From Haloplanus ruber (GTDB taxonomy: Archaea; Halobacteriota; Halobacteria; Halobacteriales; Haloferacaceae): a stretch of 64,000 bases of DNA. Below are positions 1 through 9,371 of this stretch, piece by piece (the stretch's first letter is position 1; every line of letters begins with the position of its first letter). The position numbers were made by a program, and so were the translations under genes. The notes beneath the pieces were generated by a model. That model was given only the letters and a program-made list of their open reading frames with translations. It was not told the DNA's origin and searched no databases. The stretch is from NCBI RefSeq assembly GCF_024494725.1, contig NZ_JANHDK010000003.1:391325-455324 (forward strand), read 5' to 3'.

Positions 1-60
1 TGTGTCGGCGGCCCACAGCCGGATCGCACTCTTTTACCCGGCGGCCCTCCGAGCGAACAC

Positions 61-693
61 ATGAGCGACACTCAGGCTCGCGAGCGCATCACGGTCTACT
101 CGGATTACGTCTGTCCCTTCTGTTATCTGGGTCGACAGTCTCTCGACCGGTATCAGGCCGAACGGGCGGAGCCACTGGCCATCGACTGGCAACCCTTCGA
201 CCTCCGTGCAGGGAAACGCGACGCCGACGGCGAGATCGACCCCACCGTCGACGACGGCAAAGACGAGGACTACTACACCCAGGCGCGGGAGAACGTCCGC
301 CGTCTCAGTGAGGAGTACGACGTCGAGTTGGCTCAGGAGATTGCGACCGACGTCGACTCCCGGCCTGCGCAGGTCGTCTCGTACCGCTTGAAGCAGACGG
401 AGGACTACGAGACGTGGCTGGCCTTCGACCGCGCAGTCTTCGAGGCGCTGTGGGCCGACGGTCGCGACATCGGTGAGATGGACGTCCTCGTCGACTGCGC
501 CGAGGCGGCGGGCTGTGACCCATCCGTCGTCCGGGCGGCGCTCGACGACGACGACCTGTTCACACAGGTCGACGAGCAGTTCGCGGCCGCCCAACAGCGG
601 GGGATCACTGGCGTGCCGACGTTCGCGTACGACGGCCACGCGGCACGGGGCGCGGTCCCACCCGCACAGCTCCGCCGCCTCGTCGAAGGGTAA
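61..693 (+). CDS. DsbA-family (FrnE-like) thiol oxidoreductase
   Basis: A 210-residue cytosolic protein with a thioredoxin-fold DsbA/FrnE layout. A CPFC redox motif (Cys18, Cys21) follows the first beta strand, a long helical insertion comes next, and a C-terminal 'GITGVPTFAYDG' segment supplies the cis-proline loop. FrnE-like proteins catalyse thiol-disulfide exchange or isomerisation. There is no signal peptide, so it probably acts in the cytoplasm. The ATG at 61 is the first start after the upstream sequence and the protein begins right at the family's N-terminus. The next gene is 38 bases downstream on the same strand and is functionally unrelated. The family is clear; the substrate is not. 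Confidence 0.9.
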   Translation: MSDTQARERITVYSDYVCPFCYLGRQSLDRYQAERAEPLAIDWQPFDLRAGKRDADGEIDPTVDDGKDEDYYTQARENVRRLSEEYDVELAQEIATDVDSRPAQVVSYRLKQTEDYETWLAFDRAVFEALWADGRDIGEMDVLVDCAEAAGCDPSVVRAALDDDDLFTQVDEQFAAAQQRGITGVPTFAYDGHAARGAVPPAQLRRLVEG

Positions 694-731
694 TCCCAAC
701 CTATTCGTCGCTGTCCCCCTGATAACCGGTA

Positions 732-1790
732 ATGGTCGCGGACGAGACGAGTCGACGCCGCTTTCTCCGTGTGGGTGGATTCGCGCTGGCAACGGGACTC
801 GCCGGATGCGGCGCGTCGGCACCGGGAGGCGACGACGGCGCGTCGGCCGACACGTCGTCGTCCGACGCCAGTCCATACACCCAGGTGTACCGCGACACCA
901 TCGATTCGGTTCTCCTGGTCCGAACGGACGACGGAAGCGGTACAGGCTTCGTCTCCGACGACGCTCACGTCGTGACGAACGCCCACGTCGTCGGCGACGC
1001 GACGGCAGTCGAACTCCGGACGAGCGAGGGTGAGTGGTACGAGGGAGAGGTCGTCGGCACCGACCCCAACAGTGATCTGGCGGCCATCGCCGTCGAAGAC
1101 CTCCCGTCGTCGTCGCCGCTCTCGTTTGCCGACGACCCGGCGGTCATCGGACAGGAGGTGGTCGCCATCGGCAACCCCTTCGACCTCGACGGCTCGGTCA
1201 CGACCGGCGTCGTCAGCGGCACCGACCGGTCGGTTCCTGCGCCGACGGGATTCAACATCCCCGACGCCATCCAGACCGACGCGGCGGTCAACCCGGGCAA
1301 CAGCGGCGGGCCGCTGGTCGCGCTGGACGGATCGGTGGTCGCTGTCATCAACTCCGGCGGCGGCGACAACATCGCCTTCGGCATCTCGGCCGCCCTCGCC
1401 CGGCGGGTGCTTCCGGAACTCATCGAGACCGGCTCGTTCGAGCACTCCTTTCTCGGCGCCGCGCTGGCGCCCGTCACCCCGACGCTCGCCGCGGCGAACG
1501 GCCTCGCAGAGCCGCGTGGACTGCTCGTGACCCAGGTGGTGACCGACGGTCCGTCCGCGGGGATCCTCCAGGGGAGCGAACCGGAGGTCGTCGACGGTGA
1601 GTCCGTCCCCGTCGGCGGCGACGTACTGCTGTCCATCGAGGGGACGACCACGAACACGGCGGAGACGCTGGGGAGCTACCTCGCTTTGGAGACCGATCCG
1701 GGTGATACCGTCTCGCTGACGGTCCTGCGTGACGGGAGCGAGCAGACCGTCGAGGTGGAACTCGGAACCCGCCCGACCGAGACGGCCTGA
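732..1790 (+). CDS. Tat-exported lipoprotein HtrA/DegP-type serine protease
   Basis: A 352-residue S1C trypsin-like protease with a PDZ domain. The N-terminus has a twin-arginine motif (SRRRFL) and a lipobox with Cys26, so it should be exported folded and lipid-anchored outside the cell. The catalytic triad is visible as His85 in TNAHVVG, Asp115 in NSDLAAI and Ser191 in GNSGGP. The PDZ-like domain occupies roughly residues 240-345. HtrA-type proteases degrade or refold damaged exported proteins. This position outside the membrane is the usual one for haloarchaeal HtrA. Confidence 0.93.
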   Translation: MVADETSRRRFLRVGGFALATGLAGCGASAPGGDDGASADTSSSDASPYTQVYRDTIDSVLLVRTDDGSGTGFVSDDAHVVTNAHVVGDATAVELRTSEGEWYEGEVVGTDPNSDLAAIAVEDLPSSSPLSFADDPAVIGQEVVAIGNPFDLDGSVTTGVVSGTDRSVPAPTGFNIPDAIQTDAAVNPGNSGGPLVALDGSVVAVINSGGGDNIAFGISAALARRVLPELIETGSFEHSFLGAALAPVTPTLAAANGLAEPRGLLVTQVVTDGPSAGILQGSEPEVVDGESVPVGGDVLLSIEGTTTNTAETLGSYLALETDPGDTVSLTVLRDGSEQTVEVELGTRPTETA

Positions 1791-1869
1791 CCCGACTCCA
1801 TCCGCTGATAATCGGGCCGTACCACTCATAAGCCAGCCCGTCCACGTACCCGAACGAGGACGGTCCCCC

Positions 1870-3771
1870 ATGGAGGAACGCATCGCCGTCGCCGCGCTCA
1901 CGCTCGCGCTCGTATCGAGCATCGGCGTCGCGTCGCTCGGCGTGCCGGCCGCGGCCCAGACCGGCGACTCGCCCGACGTGCGTGTCAACGTCGACGGCTC
2001 GCCACTCGACCTCGGTGAGGTCCACCGGACGACGAGCGACCCGTGGCTGACGGTGACCGCGACGGCGCCGGCCGGTGAACGCGTCACCCTGATCGAGATC
2101 AGGGTCGATGGGGAGACCAGACACGCCTTCGAGCCCTCGACCCGAGAGGCCGAGGAACACGTCGTCCTCGACCTAGAGGGCGGCGACCACCGGATCGACG
2201 TCGTCGTCAGGGGTGGGGGGGCAACGACATACTCGGCGACGGTCGTCAGAGACAACATGGCACCGTCGGTGACGTTCGCGCCGCCGCTTCAAGGCGGACC
2301 GACGGGCTACGACACCGAGACACTGGAGCGTCTCGGCACCTCGAACCCGATTTTCGTCGTCGATGGTGACTCCATCAGCACCCTCGACTCGGTGTCGAGC
2401 CGAAGCGTCGGCAACTCCACCCTGACGGTCGGAGGGACCATCGACGATCACTCCGAGATCCGGGCCGTCCGGATCGAACACGCCTACGAGTACGCCCCCG
2501 TCCGCGACGACAACGAAGACGAGAACGAGGACCGTGAAGAGTTCGCCTACGACCCCGAGGATCAGGTGCCGATCCACCCCGGGGTGGAGATACCGACCGG
2601 CGACGTCGATGGCGACGGCAATCCGGACCAACTCGATAAGTACTTTCTCGACTCCCCCGGTGACACGTTCAACAAAACGCTGACGCTCGCGCTGGGCGAG
2701 AACTACTTCCGAATCGCCGTCGAGGACGCCCTCGGTAACATCGCCGTCTATCACGTCGTCGTCACCGTCAACGACGGGACAGCCCCGACGATGAACGTGA
2801 CCCGGGTACGCTACCGCTCGCCAACTCGTCTCCACGTCGAAGGGACGGTCAGCGACGCTGTCCAGGTCCACGACGTCTGGCTGGAGGATACGATCCTGAC
2901 ACTCGACGACGTGGAGGCAGACATCGACGCCGAGGACCTCGATGGCACCGACATCTGCGCGGCCGCCGACCTCATCGAGTTCGAACACGACGACCAGCTC
3001 TGTGCGGTGTACCCCGGCGGCACCGTCCGGGTGACAGACGACGACTCGCTGGTCGTGCGCCACCGCGTGGTGTTCCGCCGGCCGACGCGCCCCGACGCCG
3101 ACCGGAAGCGTATCAGCTTCAACACGACCGTCTATCACCCGCCCGGCGACGACAGCCTCACGCTGGGGGCGGCCGACACCGCGCTCAACGAACGGCGCCA
3201 GACTGACGCGCTGTCGACGTTTCTCGGCCCGAACATCACCATCAGCGACCGTCGAACCGGCTACGCCGAGGGACGGGTTGTCTCGGTCGGCGGCCGGATC
3301 ACGGGGGGACAGCCCGCCGACGCGAGCGTCGAGACGCTCGATCCGGACACCGGACGGCTGGTCGACATCCGGCCCGTCGACATCGGTCCCGAGGGCCGCT
3401 TCGCGACTCGACTCGACGGTCTCGACGACGAGACGCACGTTCGCGTTCGCGTCCGCGACGCGAGCGGGACGGAGTATCTCAACTCGACGAACGTGACCGC
3501 CCCGGCCGACGACCCGGCGACGCCGGCCCCCGAGACGCCTGCGGACGACGGTGCCGACGGCACCACCACCCCGACGGCGACACCCGCCCCGCCCGACGAC
3601 GGAACCGACGGGTTCCGGATTCCCTTCCTAGGTATCGTCGTCCCCATTCCCGGGGTGCTCACCGCCAGCGTCTCCATCCCGGTCCCGGTTCTCGGCCCGT
3701 TCGACCTGCCGCTCGTTCCGGTGGGTGCGTTGGCGTTGCTCGGCGGCGCCGTCGCCGTTCGGCGGCGGTGA
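1870..3771 (+). CDS. Secreted, membrane-anchored surface protein with Ig-like repeats
   Basis: A 633-residue protein of unknown function. The ATG at 1870 is preferred over an earlier in-frame start at 1729, which would lie inside the upstream protease gene, because it begins directly with a Sec-type signal peptide (hydrophobic residues 6-28, ending AAAQ). The body is acidic and beta-rich, with segments resembling bacterial-Ig/cadherin-like repeats and many N-glycosylation sequons. A Thr/Pro/Asp-rich linker near residue 555-580 is followed by hydrophobic segments and a terminal RRR stop-transfer. The order signal, beta domains, linker, anchor is typical of haloarchaeal cell-surface proteins. 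Confidence 0.72.
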   Translation: MEERIAVAALTLALVSSIGVASLGVPAAAQTGDSPDVRVNVDGSPLDLGEVHRTTSDPWLTVTATAPAGERVTLIEIRVDGETRHAFEPSTREAEEHVVLDLEGGDHRIDVVVRGGGATTYSATVVRDNMAPSVTFAPPLQGGPTGYDTETLERLGTSNPIFVVDGDSISTLDSVSSRSVGNSTLTVGGTIDDHSEIRAVRIEHAYEYAPVRDDNEDENEDREEFAYDPEDQVPIHPGVEIPTGDVDGDGNPDQLDKYFLDSPGDTFNKTLTLALGENYFRIAVEDALGNIAVYHVVVTVNDGTAPTMNVTRVRYRSPTRLHVEGTVSDAVQVHDVWLEDTILTLDDVEADIDAEDLDGTDICAAADLIEFEHDDQLCAVYPGGTVRVTDDDSLVVRHRVVFRRPTRPDADRKRISFNTTVYHPPGDDSLTLGAADTALNERRQTDALSTFLGPNITISDRRTGYAEGRVVSVGGRITGGQPADASVETLDPDTGRLVDIRPVDIGPEGRFATRLDGLDDETHVRVRVRDASGTEYLNSTNVTAPADDPATPAPETPADDGADGTTTPTATPAPPDDGTDGFRIPFLGIVVPIPGVLTASVSIPVPVLGPFDLPLVPVGALALLGGAVAVRRR

Positions 3772-3780
3772 CGGCGGGAC

Positions 3781-3981
3781 TCACCGACGGGGGAACCGGG
3801 CGAGACAGACGACGAACAGACACGCGGCGAGCAGCGAACCGGCACCGGCGGCCACTCGAAGCGGCAGCGCGGAGACGACGCCGACGGCGATGCCGCCGAA
3901 CAGCGCGACGCCCATCGCCGCGAGCAGATAATCGACGCCCCGATGCGTCGCCGGGGCCGACCAGACGGTCCGGTCGCTCAT
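3781..3981 (-). CDS. Small two-helix membrane protein
   Basis: A 66-residue protein with two hydrophobic helices (about residues 17-37 and 42-60) and a basic C-terminus. It is convergent with the surface-protein gene, with a 9-base gap between their stops. It resembles the many short haloarchaeal membrane proteins of unknown function. An AT-rich stretch just upstream of its start (3985-4012) is a plausible promoter. Confidence 0.6.
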   Translation of the reverse strand: MSDRTVWSAPATHRGVDYLLAAMGVALFGGIAVGVVSALPLRVAAGAGSLLAACLFVVCLARFPRR

Positions 3982-4142
3982 CTTGGTAATTACATCTAAT
4001 TAGAAACGGGTATATCTTTCGCCTCGGTGACAGGCTGTGTCGTGGCCGGCTCCGTCGTGTTTCGGGGTCGCCAGGCACCGCGGCGCCGCCGTGGACACGT
4101 TCGGCCGAAAGGCTAAGCCTGTGGGCGGTCCCGTTCGGACCG

Positions 4143-4616
4143 ATGCTGCACTCTGAGCCACCGACTGACGCCGACCCGGATCGCTGGACGCTGACCGTCG
4201 ACGGCGCCGTCGCTGACCCGCTGTCGGTGTCCGTGGCCGACCTCGCGGCCGACGACGCGATGCGGTCGTCGACGGCCTGTACCGGCGAGACGGCGGCGGC
4301 ACAGACGTGGCAGGGGATCGGTGTCGGGACGCTCGTCGACCGGACGGTGCCTGACGCGGCGGCGACCCACGCGCTGGTCCACTCTGTCGACCCCGAGTAC
4401 GCCTGTGGGTTCGCCCTCGACCGCCTCCGGGCGGCGCTACTCGCGGTTCGGGTGGACGACGAGCCGATTCCGACCGAGCGGGGCGGCCCCGTGCGCCTCC
4501 TCGTGCCCGACGCCGACTGCTGGGAGCGGGTGAAGTGGGTCACCCGCGTCGACGTGTTGACCGACCCGCCGGGCGAGGCCGACACCGCCCGGGACCGGGT
4601 GCCCGCCGACGTCTGA
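4143..4616 (+). CDS. Small molybdopterin-binding (sulfite oxidase-like) oxidoreductase
   Basis: A 157-residue protein matching the core of the oxidoreductase molybdopterin-binding fold: an N-terminal 'WTLTVDGAV' strand, a Cys in 'STACTGE' at the position that ligates molybdenum in this superfamily, the 'WQGIGVGTLV' motif, and a C-terminal 'WVTRVDVL' strand. It is shorter than classical sulfite oxidase and has no heme or dimerisation domain, like the short archaeal stand-alone members. The substrate is unknown. The usual Trp next to the Cys-containing motif is not conserved, so cofactor binding is inferred. Confidence 0.75.
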   Translation: MLHSEPPTDADPDRWTLTVDGAVADPLSVSVADLAADDAMRSSTACTGETAAAQTWQGIGVGTLVDRTVPDAAATHALVHSVDPEYACGFALDRLRAALLAVRVDDEPIPTERGGPVRLLVPDADCWERVKWVTRVDVLTDPPGEADTARDRVPADV

Positions 4617-4773
4617 TTGGTAACGCTCTGTGACTACGATCACGATCGTCGTCCACGGATCACCAACCGCTACGGCGCGGGCCGGGCGTCACTCTGGCGC
4701 CACTGGTGCACGAACGGGGGGTATTATTCGTTCGCTTGATATTTCATCCCCCCGAAGTAACTGTAGTGCGTGA

Positions 4774-5070
4774 ATGTACGACCCAATCCACCCTGGATTC
4801 TACCACTTCTGGTCGTCGGCGCTTGTGGGATTGCTGGGGTATCTGTCGATCTGTTTGATATCATCAGTCTCGCAATCGACGGACCTCCGTGGATGTGGAA
4901 CCTCGATCTCCTTACGGCAGTTCTACTTACTGTTGGTATTGGCTGTCTGGACGCATATCATCGCAGACGTCATTGAACACGGCTATCTCCCGCGGATTGG
5001 CTGGGGTCTCCAGGGACTCTCCGACTATCTACGCTCGCTCCTCTGGATGGGGATTCCCCCCGTCGTGTAG
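4774..5070 (+). CDS. Small membrane protein with H-x4-D-x3-H motif, function unknown
   Basis: A 98-residue reading frame starting MYDPIHPGFYHF, with about two hydrophobic segments and a 'THIIADVIEHG' motif resembling the metal-ligand pattern of small membrane hydrolase-like proteins. The region is clearly lower in G+C than its surroundings. A second frame, 4770-4976, also gives a plausible 68-residue hydrophobic protein, so the frame choice is uncertain. The longer frame is preferred because of the His/Asp motif and because it extends close to the next gene. Confidence 0.45.
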   Translation: MYDPIHPGFYHFWSSALVGLLGYLSICLISSVSQSTDLRGCGTSISLRQFYLLLVLAVWTHIIADVIEHGYLPRIGWGLQGLSDYLRSLLWMGIPPVV

Positions 5071-5127
5071 CGCCGCGGTGGCCGCATCTTTATACACCCC
5101 TCGCTTCAATAGAGTGATGATTGGGTT

Positions 5128-6057
5128 ATGGGGGGAGTTAACGGCGGCACGCCGAGCGGCGAGCGATCCGTCGACCGGTCGGCCGCGACGTTACTGTTGA
5201 CACAGGACGGAGGGCGTGATGCGCTCGACCGACTAGACGTTACACCCGACGCAGCCGAGGTACTGGTGGTGTCCGCCGAGCGCTCGGCAACGGCCGCTGT
5301 CGACGACTGGCGGGCGTCCCACGGGTCGCTCCCGGCCGCGTTCGGCCTGATCTCCTTCGGGGAGTTCGGCCGGTCGGCCGCCACGCGGGGGGCAGACGAC
5401 GGCCCGTCGCGCCGGTCGCTTCCCGGACGCGACGTGACGGTGACGACGATGTCCGATCCCGGGAACCTCCAGCGACTCGGGACGGCCGTCACGCTCTATC
5501 TCGACGACTGGGCCGACACCGACCGCGACACCGTGGTCTACGTCGACGACCTCACCCCGTTCGTCGAGGCCGGCGGTCTCGAACCAACCTTCCAGTTCCT
5601 CCACCTGCTGAGTCAGACGGTCACGGGCACGAACGCCACGCTGGTCGTTCGCGCCGATGCGTCGGCGACCGACGAGCAGACGGTCAACACGCTCCGGCCG
5701 CTGTTCGACGCGGTGATCGATAACGACGCGGCGCCGCCCGCTCTCGATACCGATACGCTCCACGAACTGCTCCGCAACCCTCGACGGCGGTTCGTCCTCC
5801 GCTCGCTACTCGCGGAGGAGGGGACGACGCTCGACCGACTGGCCGCGCGGCTGGCGGCCTGGGAGAACGACACCGACGAACCCACCGACGCGGAGCGAAC
5901 CCGAGCGTTCACGGCGCTCGCCTCGGTGCACGTGCCGCGGCTGGCCGAGGCCGGACTGGTGGTGTTCGACCGCTCGGCAAAGCGGGTGTCGCTCTCGGAC
6001 GCCGCACGCGACGCTGGGCGCCTCGAAGGCTATCTGAACGAGTCGTTCGACGACTGA
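5128..6057 (+). CDS. Haloarchaeal signalling protein: RecA-fold-like domain plus winged helix
   Basis: A 309-residue protein of a haloarchaeal family, probably the DUF7504/DUF7344 type. Residues 15-200 look like a degenerate RecA/KaiC-like fold with no Walker A motif; there is a 'VVYVDDLT' strand where a Walker B would be. Residues about 205-300 form a winged-helix DNA-binding domain opening with 'LHELLRNPRRRFVLRSLL'. Such proteins are thought to be regulators. It converges tail-to-tail with the HalOD1 gene, the two stops abutting without a gap. Confidence 0.75.
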   Translation: MGGVNGGTPSGERSVDRSAATLLLTQDGGRDALDRLDVTPDAAEVLVVSAERSATAAVDDWRASHGSLPAAFGLISFGEFGRSAATRGADDGPSRRSLPGRDVTVTTMSDPGNLQRLGTAVTLYLDDWADTDRDTVVYVDDLTPFVEAGGLEPTFQFLHLLSQTVTGTNATLVVRADASATDEQTVNTLRPLFDAVIDNDAAPPALDTDTLHELLRNPRRRFVLRSLLAEEGTTLDRLAARLAAWENDTDEPTDAERTRAFTALASVHVPRLAEAGLVVFDRSAKRVSLSDAARDAGRLEGYLNESFDD

Positions 6058-6375
6058 CTACGTGGTCGGGTCGACGCGCACCTCGCCGTCGCCGGTCACC
6101 GTCACCCGACATCCCGCGAGTTCGAAGGTGAGCGTCCCGCCCACGCGGGAGGTTCCGTCGGGTTTGTGGCCGAAGATGCGGTTCAGCGCATCCGGCCGGA
6201 CGACAGCGTTGAGGTCGATATCTGTCGGGTCCGCGCCGGTCACTTCGAGCACCGCGTGGACGACGGTGACGCTCAATTCGACGTCGCTCGTCTCGTGGTG
6301 GTCGACCACGTACGCTCCCGTCTCCGGGTCGTACGTTCCAGTCGCGTTGGAATCGGGGGGAGAGTTCTCCTGCAT
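6058..6375 (-). CDS. HalOD1 output-domain protein
   Basis: A 105-residue stand-alone HalOD1 domain ('LSVTVVHAVLEVTGADPTDI' through 'GGTLTFELAGCRVTVTGDGEV'). HalOD1 is a haloarchaeal output domain often found in two-component and sensory circuits; its exact activity is unknown. The ATG at 6375 is chosen because an earlier in-frame start at 6483 would run into the neighbouring gene and adds an unrelated basic tail. It lies downstream of the MinD-type ATPase pair on the same strand. Confidence 0.8.
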   Translation of the reverse strand: MQENSPPDSNATGTYDPETGAYVVDHHETSDVELSVTVVHAVLEVTGADPTDIDLNAVVRPDALNRIFGHKPDGTSRVGGTLTFELAGCRVTVTGDGEVRVDPTT

Positions 6376-6452
6376 GATCGTCTGTCCGTCGCTGTCGTCG
6401 TCTACGTCGGCCGACGGTATAGATGTGTGTGTTCGTGACGTGGCCGCGCGAC

Positions 6453-6989
6453 TCAGTCGTCGAGGGCGTCGGTCAGTCCCCACTCTTCGGCGCGGGCGCG
6501 GGCCTCCTCGCGGGCCTGTTCGCGGATGGCCTCGATCCCCGCCTCGTCCGCGAGAAACGCCGCGACGGTGTCGCCGTCACCGTCGCCGAGGCGTTCGTCC
6601 GGCGCCGCCTCCCGCGTTCGGGTCACGAGGTCACGGTTCGCGGCCAGTCGCTCGGCGGGCAGTCCCGGCGGCACCCGAAGATCGTCGGCCTCGTGGGTCT
6701 CGGCCAGGTCCGCGTCGTCGAGTTCGTAGAGGTCGACGCTGTACGGTCCCGGTCCCGCGAGGTCGTTCAGGGCGTCCGCACCCCCGCGGTCGGTGTCGGT
6801 ACAGTACGCGAGGGTGGGGACGCCCGCCTCGAAGGTGAGCACGCCCCGGGTCTCGTCGCCGAGGAGGACCGCGTCCTGTGGCTCGAAGACGGCATAGCCG
6901 GTGAGACGCCGGTCGAGGGCGGTCGCAAGCGTCGTCCCGGGGTCGTCGACGACGCGCGACCGGATCAGGTCGCCGCGTGGAATCTTCAT
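6453..6989 (-). CDS. Conserved haloarchaeal protein paired with MinD-type ATPase
   Basis: A 178-residue acidic protein with no recognised domain. The N-terminal two-thirds alternates short strands ('AVLLGDETRGVLTFEAGVPTLAY'-like), and the C-terminus is a charged helix (about residues 145-172). The start at 6989 (MKIPRGDL) sits 10 bases after the stop of the MinD-type gene, so the two are almost certainly cotranscribed. The tight pairing suggests a partner or effector of that ATPase, by analogy with MinD partners. No function is shown by the sequence itself. Confidence 0.7.
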   Translation of the reverse strand: MKIPRGDLIRSRVVDDPGTTLATALDRRLTGYAVFEPQDAVLLGDETRGVLTFEAGVPTLAYCTDTDRGGADALNDLAGPGPYSVDLYELDDADLAETHEADDLRVPPGLPAERLAANRDLVTRTREAAPDERLGDGDGDTVAAFLADEAGIEAIREQAREEARARAEEWGLTDALDD

Positions 6990-6999
6990 CGGCCGGCGG

Positions 7000-7779
7000 T
7001 CACACTTCCTCCGGGACGACCGCGCTCCTGAAGCGATCCGCCACGTCGCCGCTCTCGCTTGCCCCGTCGCGTACGTCGAGTCGCTTTGCCGCCTCGCGGA
7101 AGGCCCGCGACGCCGGCGCATCCGGGGCGTGGGCCAATAGTGGCTCTCCCGCCGTCCGGGCCGCGCGGGCGGCGTCGCTCTCCGGGATCACGCCCAACGT
7201 CTCGCCGCCGAAGTAACGCTCGGCCTGCTCGGCGACCCGTTCGATCCCGTCCTCGTCGCGGACGCGGTTGAACAGTGTCCCCGCCGTCTCCGTGCCGTAC
7301 GAGCGGGCGTACTCCTGGACCTTCAGCCCGTCCGAGAGCGCGGGAATCGTCGGCTGGAGGACGATCACCGTCCGGTCTGCGAGCACGACGGGGAGGACGG
7401 CACTTTTCGAGCCGAGCGCTGCCGGCGAGTCCAAGAGCAACACGTCCGTGCCGGCGGCCAACTCCGCCACCACGTCCCGCAGGCGCTCGGGGTCGGCCGC
7501 CCGGAACGCCGCCAGCTCCGTCCCGCAGGGGACGACCTTCATCCCGAATCGCTCGTACACCGCGTCGTCGACGGCGACCGCCGCCCCGTCGATCAACAGA
7601 TCGTGAAGGGTCACCGGCGCGTCATCGAGGCCGGTATGAAAGAGCAGGTTCGCCATCCCCGTGTCCGCGTCGACGACGGTCACGTCGTGGTCCTCGGCGA
7701 GCGCCATGCCGAGCGCGAGGGTGCTGGTCGTCTTCCCCGTCCCGCCCTTGCCGCTCGCTACGGCGAACGCCTCGACCAT
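7000..7779 (-). CDS. MinD/ParA-family ATPase
   Basis: A 259-residue deviant Walker A ATPase. The motif KGGTGKTT (near residue 12) carries the signature lysine, the switch 'VVDADTGMANL' follows, and 'VLLLDSPAALG' is the Walker B region. MinD/ParA proteins dimerise on ATP and position partners on membrane or DNA. The C-terminus has no obvious amphipathic membrane-targeting helix like bacterial MinD. It lies directly downstream of cobQ (44 bases) and immediately upstream of a small partner-like gene. The start at 7779 begins with the first beta strand, as usual. Confidence 0.88.
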   Translation of the reverse strand: MVEAFAVASGKGGTGKTTSTLALGMALAEDHDVTVVDADTGMANLLFHTGLDDAPVTLHDLLIDGAAVAVDDAVYERFGMKVVPCGTELAAFRAADPERLRDVVAELAAGTDVLLLDSPAALGSKSAVLPVVLADRTVIVLQPTIPALSDGLKVQEYARSYGTETAGTLFNRVRDEDGIERVAEQAERYFGGETLGVIPESDAARAARTAGEPLLAHAPDAPASRAFREAAKRLDVRDGASESGDVADRFRSAVVPEEV

Positions 7780-7823
7780 CGGCGACGAGTTGCGCACCCC
7801 CCGGGTTAAACGTTCGGTCGGCG

Positions 7824-9371
7824 TCAGGCGTCGCCGAGGCCGACGACCCCGAGGTCGATCCGGTCGACCAGCGCCGCCGCGCGGTCGTACGACGACGGGG
7901 CGTCGCCGCCCGTCTCCGTCGCGGGACGCTCCCGACCCCGCTCGGCGTAGAGGCGGTCGACGAACGCCTCGCGGACCGCCCGATTCGCGAACAGGCCGTG
8001 GAGATAGGTGCCGAGGACGGCCTCCCGTGTCGCGCCGAGTGTCGCACCCGTCCGGCCGTCGGGTGCGGCGAACGGGGTTTCGACCGCCCCCGTCGCTCGC
8101 GTCTCGCCCGCGTGGATCTCGTATCCCTCGACCCGCCCTTCGGCGCCGGCGAGCGGTCCCGCTCCGTCGAGACGCCACGTCGCCGGTTCGACTCGCTTCT
8201 CGGCCGAGAACCGCGTGACGACGGGCAGTAGGCCGAGTCCTGACACCCGCTGTTGTTCGCCCGTCCCTTCGACGGCCGCGCCCTCGATCCGCTCGCCGAG
8301 GAACTGGTAGCCGCCACAGAGACCGATCACCGGCCCCTCGACGGCCCGTAACTGCCTGCCGAGGTCCGCCTCCCGGGCCGCAAGCAGGTCATCGACCGTG
8401 TTTTTTGTCCCCGGGATGACCGCGGCGTCGGCCGGGCGACCCCCCGGCCCGACCGCCGCGAGGTCGGCCCCGAGGGGGGTGTAGACGACGCGCACGCCCG
8501 GGGTCGCCGCGAGCGGTTCGAGATCCGTCGCGTTCGAGAGATGCGGGAGGCGAGGCACGGCGACGGTCACCGTCCGCTCGGCGTCGACGCCGTCGTCACC
8601 GGTGACGCCTCGTTCGCCCCGCGCCGGGAGCGCGAGGCTGTCTTCCGCGGGGAGTCCTGGATCGTCGTACGGTAGGACCGCGAGTACGGGCACGCCGGTG
8701 CGTGCTTCGACCGTCTCGACTCCGTCCGCGAGCAGCGAGCGGTCGCCCCGGAACTTCGTGATCACGACGCCCGCGACCTGTTCTCGGAGGTCATCGGGCA
8801 GGAGCGCGAGCGTGCCGACGATGGCGGCGAAGACGCCGCCACGTTCGACGTCCGCGACGAGTATCACGTCGGCGTCGGCGATCCGCCCCGTCTCGACGTT
8901 CGCTAGGTCGCGGTGGTGGAGGTTGATCTCGGCGATGGACCCCGCGCCCTCGGCGACCACCACGTCGGCGTCGGCCGCCAGTCGGTCGTGGGCCGCGACG
9001 ACCGACTCGCGGGCTCGGTCCCACCAGTCGTCGTAGTAGTCGGTCGCGGGCACGTTCGCGATGGCCTCGCCGTCGATCACCAACTGTGACTCGCCGTCGC
9101 CGCGGGGTTTCAGCAAGACTGGATTGTGGTCGGTCGTCGGCCGCACCCGCGCGGCACGGGCTTGGACGTACTGTGAGACGCCCACCTCACCGAAGCCCTC
9201 GCCGTCGGCCCGCGGCACCGCCCGGGCGTTGTTGGACATATTCTGGGCCTTGAACGGCGCCACGTTGTATCCAGCGTCGGCCAGGCGCCGACACAGCCCC
9301 GCCGCCACCGTCGACTTGCCGACGTGGCTCGCGGTGCCAGCCACGAGAAGCGTCCGGGCGCGGTCGCTCAC
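7824..9371 (-). CDS. cobQ: Cobyric acid synthase
   Basis: A 515-residue glutamine-dependent amidotransferase (CobQ/CbiP) that amidates four carboxylates of adenosylcobyrinic a,c-diamide. The N-terminal dethiobiotin-synthetase-like ATPase shows '[12 protein letters not shown]' and '[10 protein letters not shown]'. The C-terminal glutaminase-like domain has the nucleophile Cys in '[11 protein letters not shown]' and the His in '[10 protein letters not shown]'. The start is a GTG at 9371 whose first bases overlap the upstream gene's stop (GTGA), giving translational coupling. Family length is normal. It belongs to the cobalamin operon. Confidence 0.95.
   Translation of the reverse strand: MSDRARTLLVAGTASHVGKSTVAAGLCRRLADAGYNVAPFKAQNMSNNARAVPRADGEGFGEVGVSQYVQARAARVRPTTDHNPVLLKPRGDGESQLVIDGEAIANVPATDYYDDWWDRARESVVAAHDRLAADADVVVAEGAGSIAEINLHHRDLANVETGRIADADVILVADVERGGVFAAIVGTLALLPDDLREQVAGVVITKFRGDRSLLADGVETVEARTGVPVLAVLPYDDPGLPAEDSLALPARGERGVTGDDGVDAERTVTVAVPRLPHLSNATDLEPLAATPGVRVVYTPLGADLAAVGPGGRPADAAVIPGTKNTVDDLLAAREADLGRQLRAVEGPVIGLCGGYQFLGERIEGAAVEGTGEQQRVSGLGLLPVVTRFSAEKRVEPATWRLDGAGPLAGAEGRVEGYEIHAGETRATGAVETPFAAPDGRTGATLGATREAVLGTYLHGLFANRAVREAFVDRLYAERGRERPATETGGDAPSSYDRAAALVDRIDLGVVGLGDA

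Noticed and set aside
405..2258. 617-codon minus-strand open frame
   Set aside because: Antisense to the oxidoreductase, protease and surface-protein genes, which all have clear motifs; low-complexity shadow.
4021..4142. Possible riboswitch or RNA in the gap before the molybdopterin protein
   Set aside because: No consistent stem pattern; the gap is adequately explained by promoters of the flanking genes.
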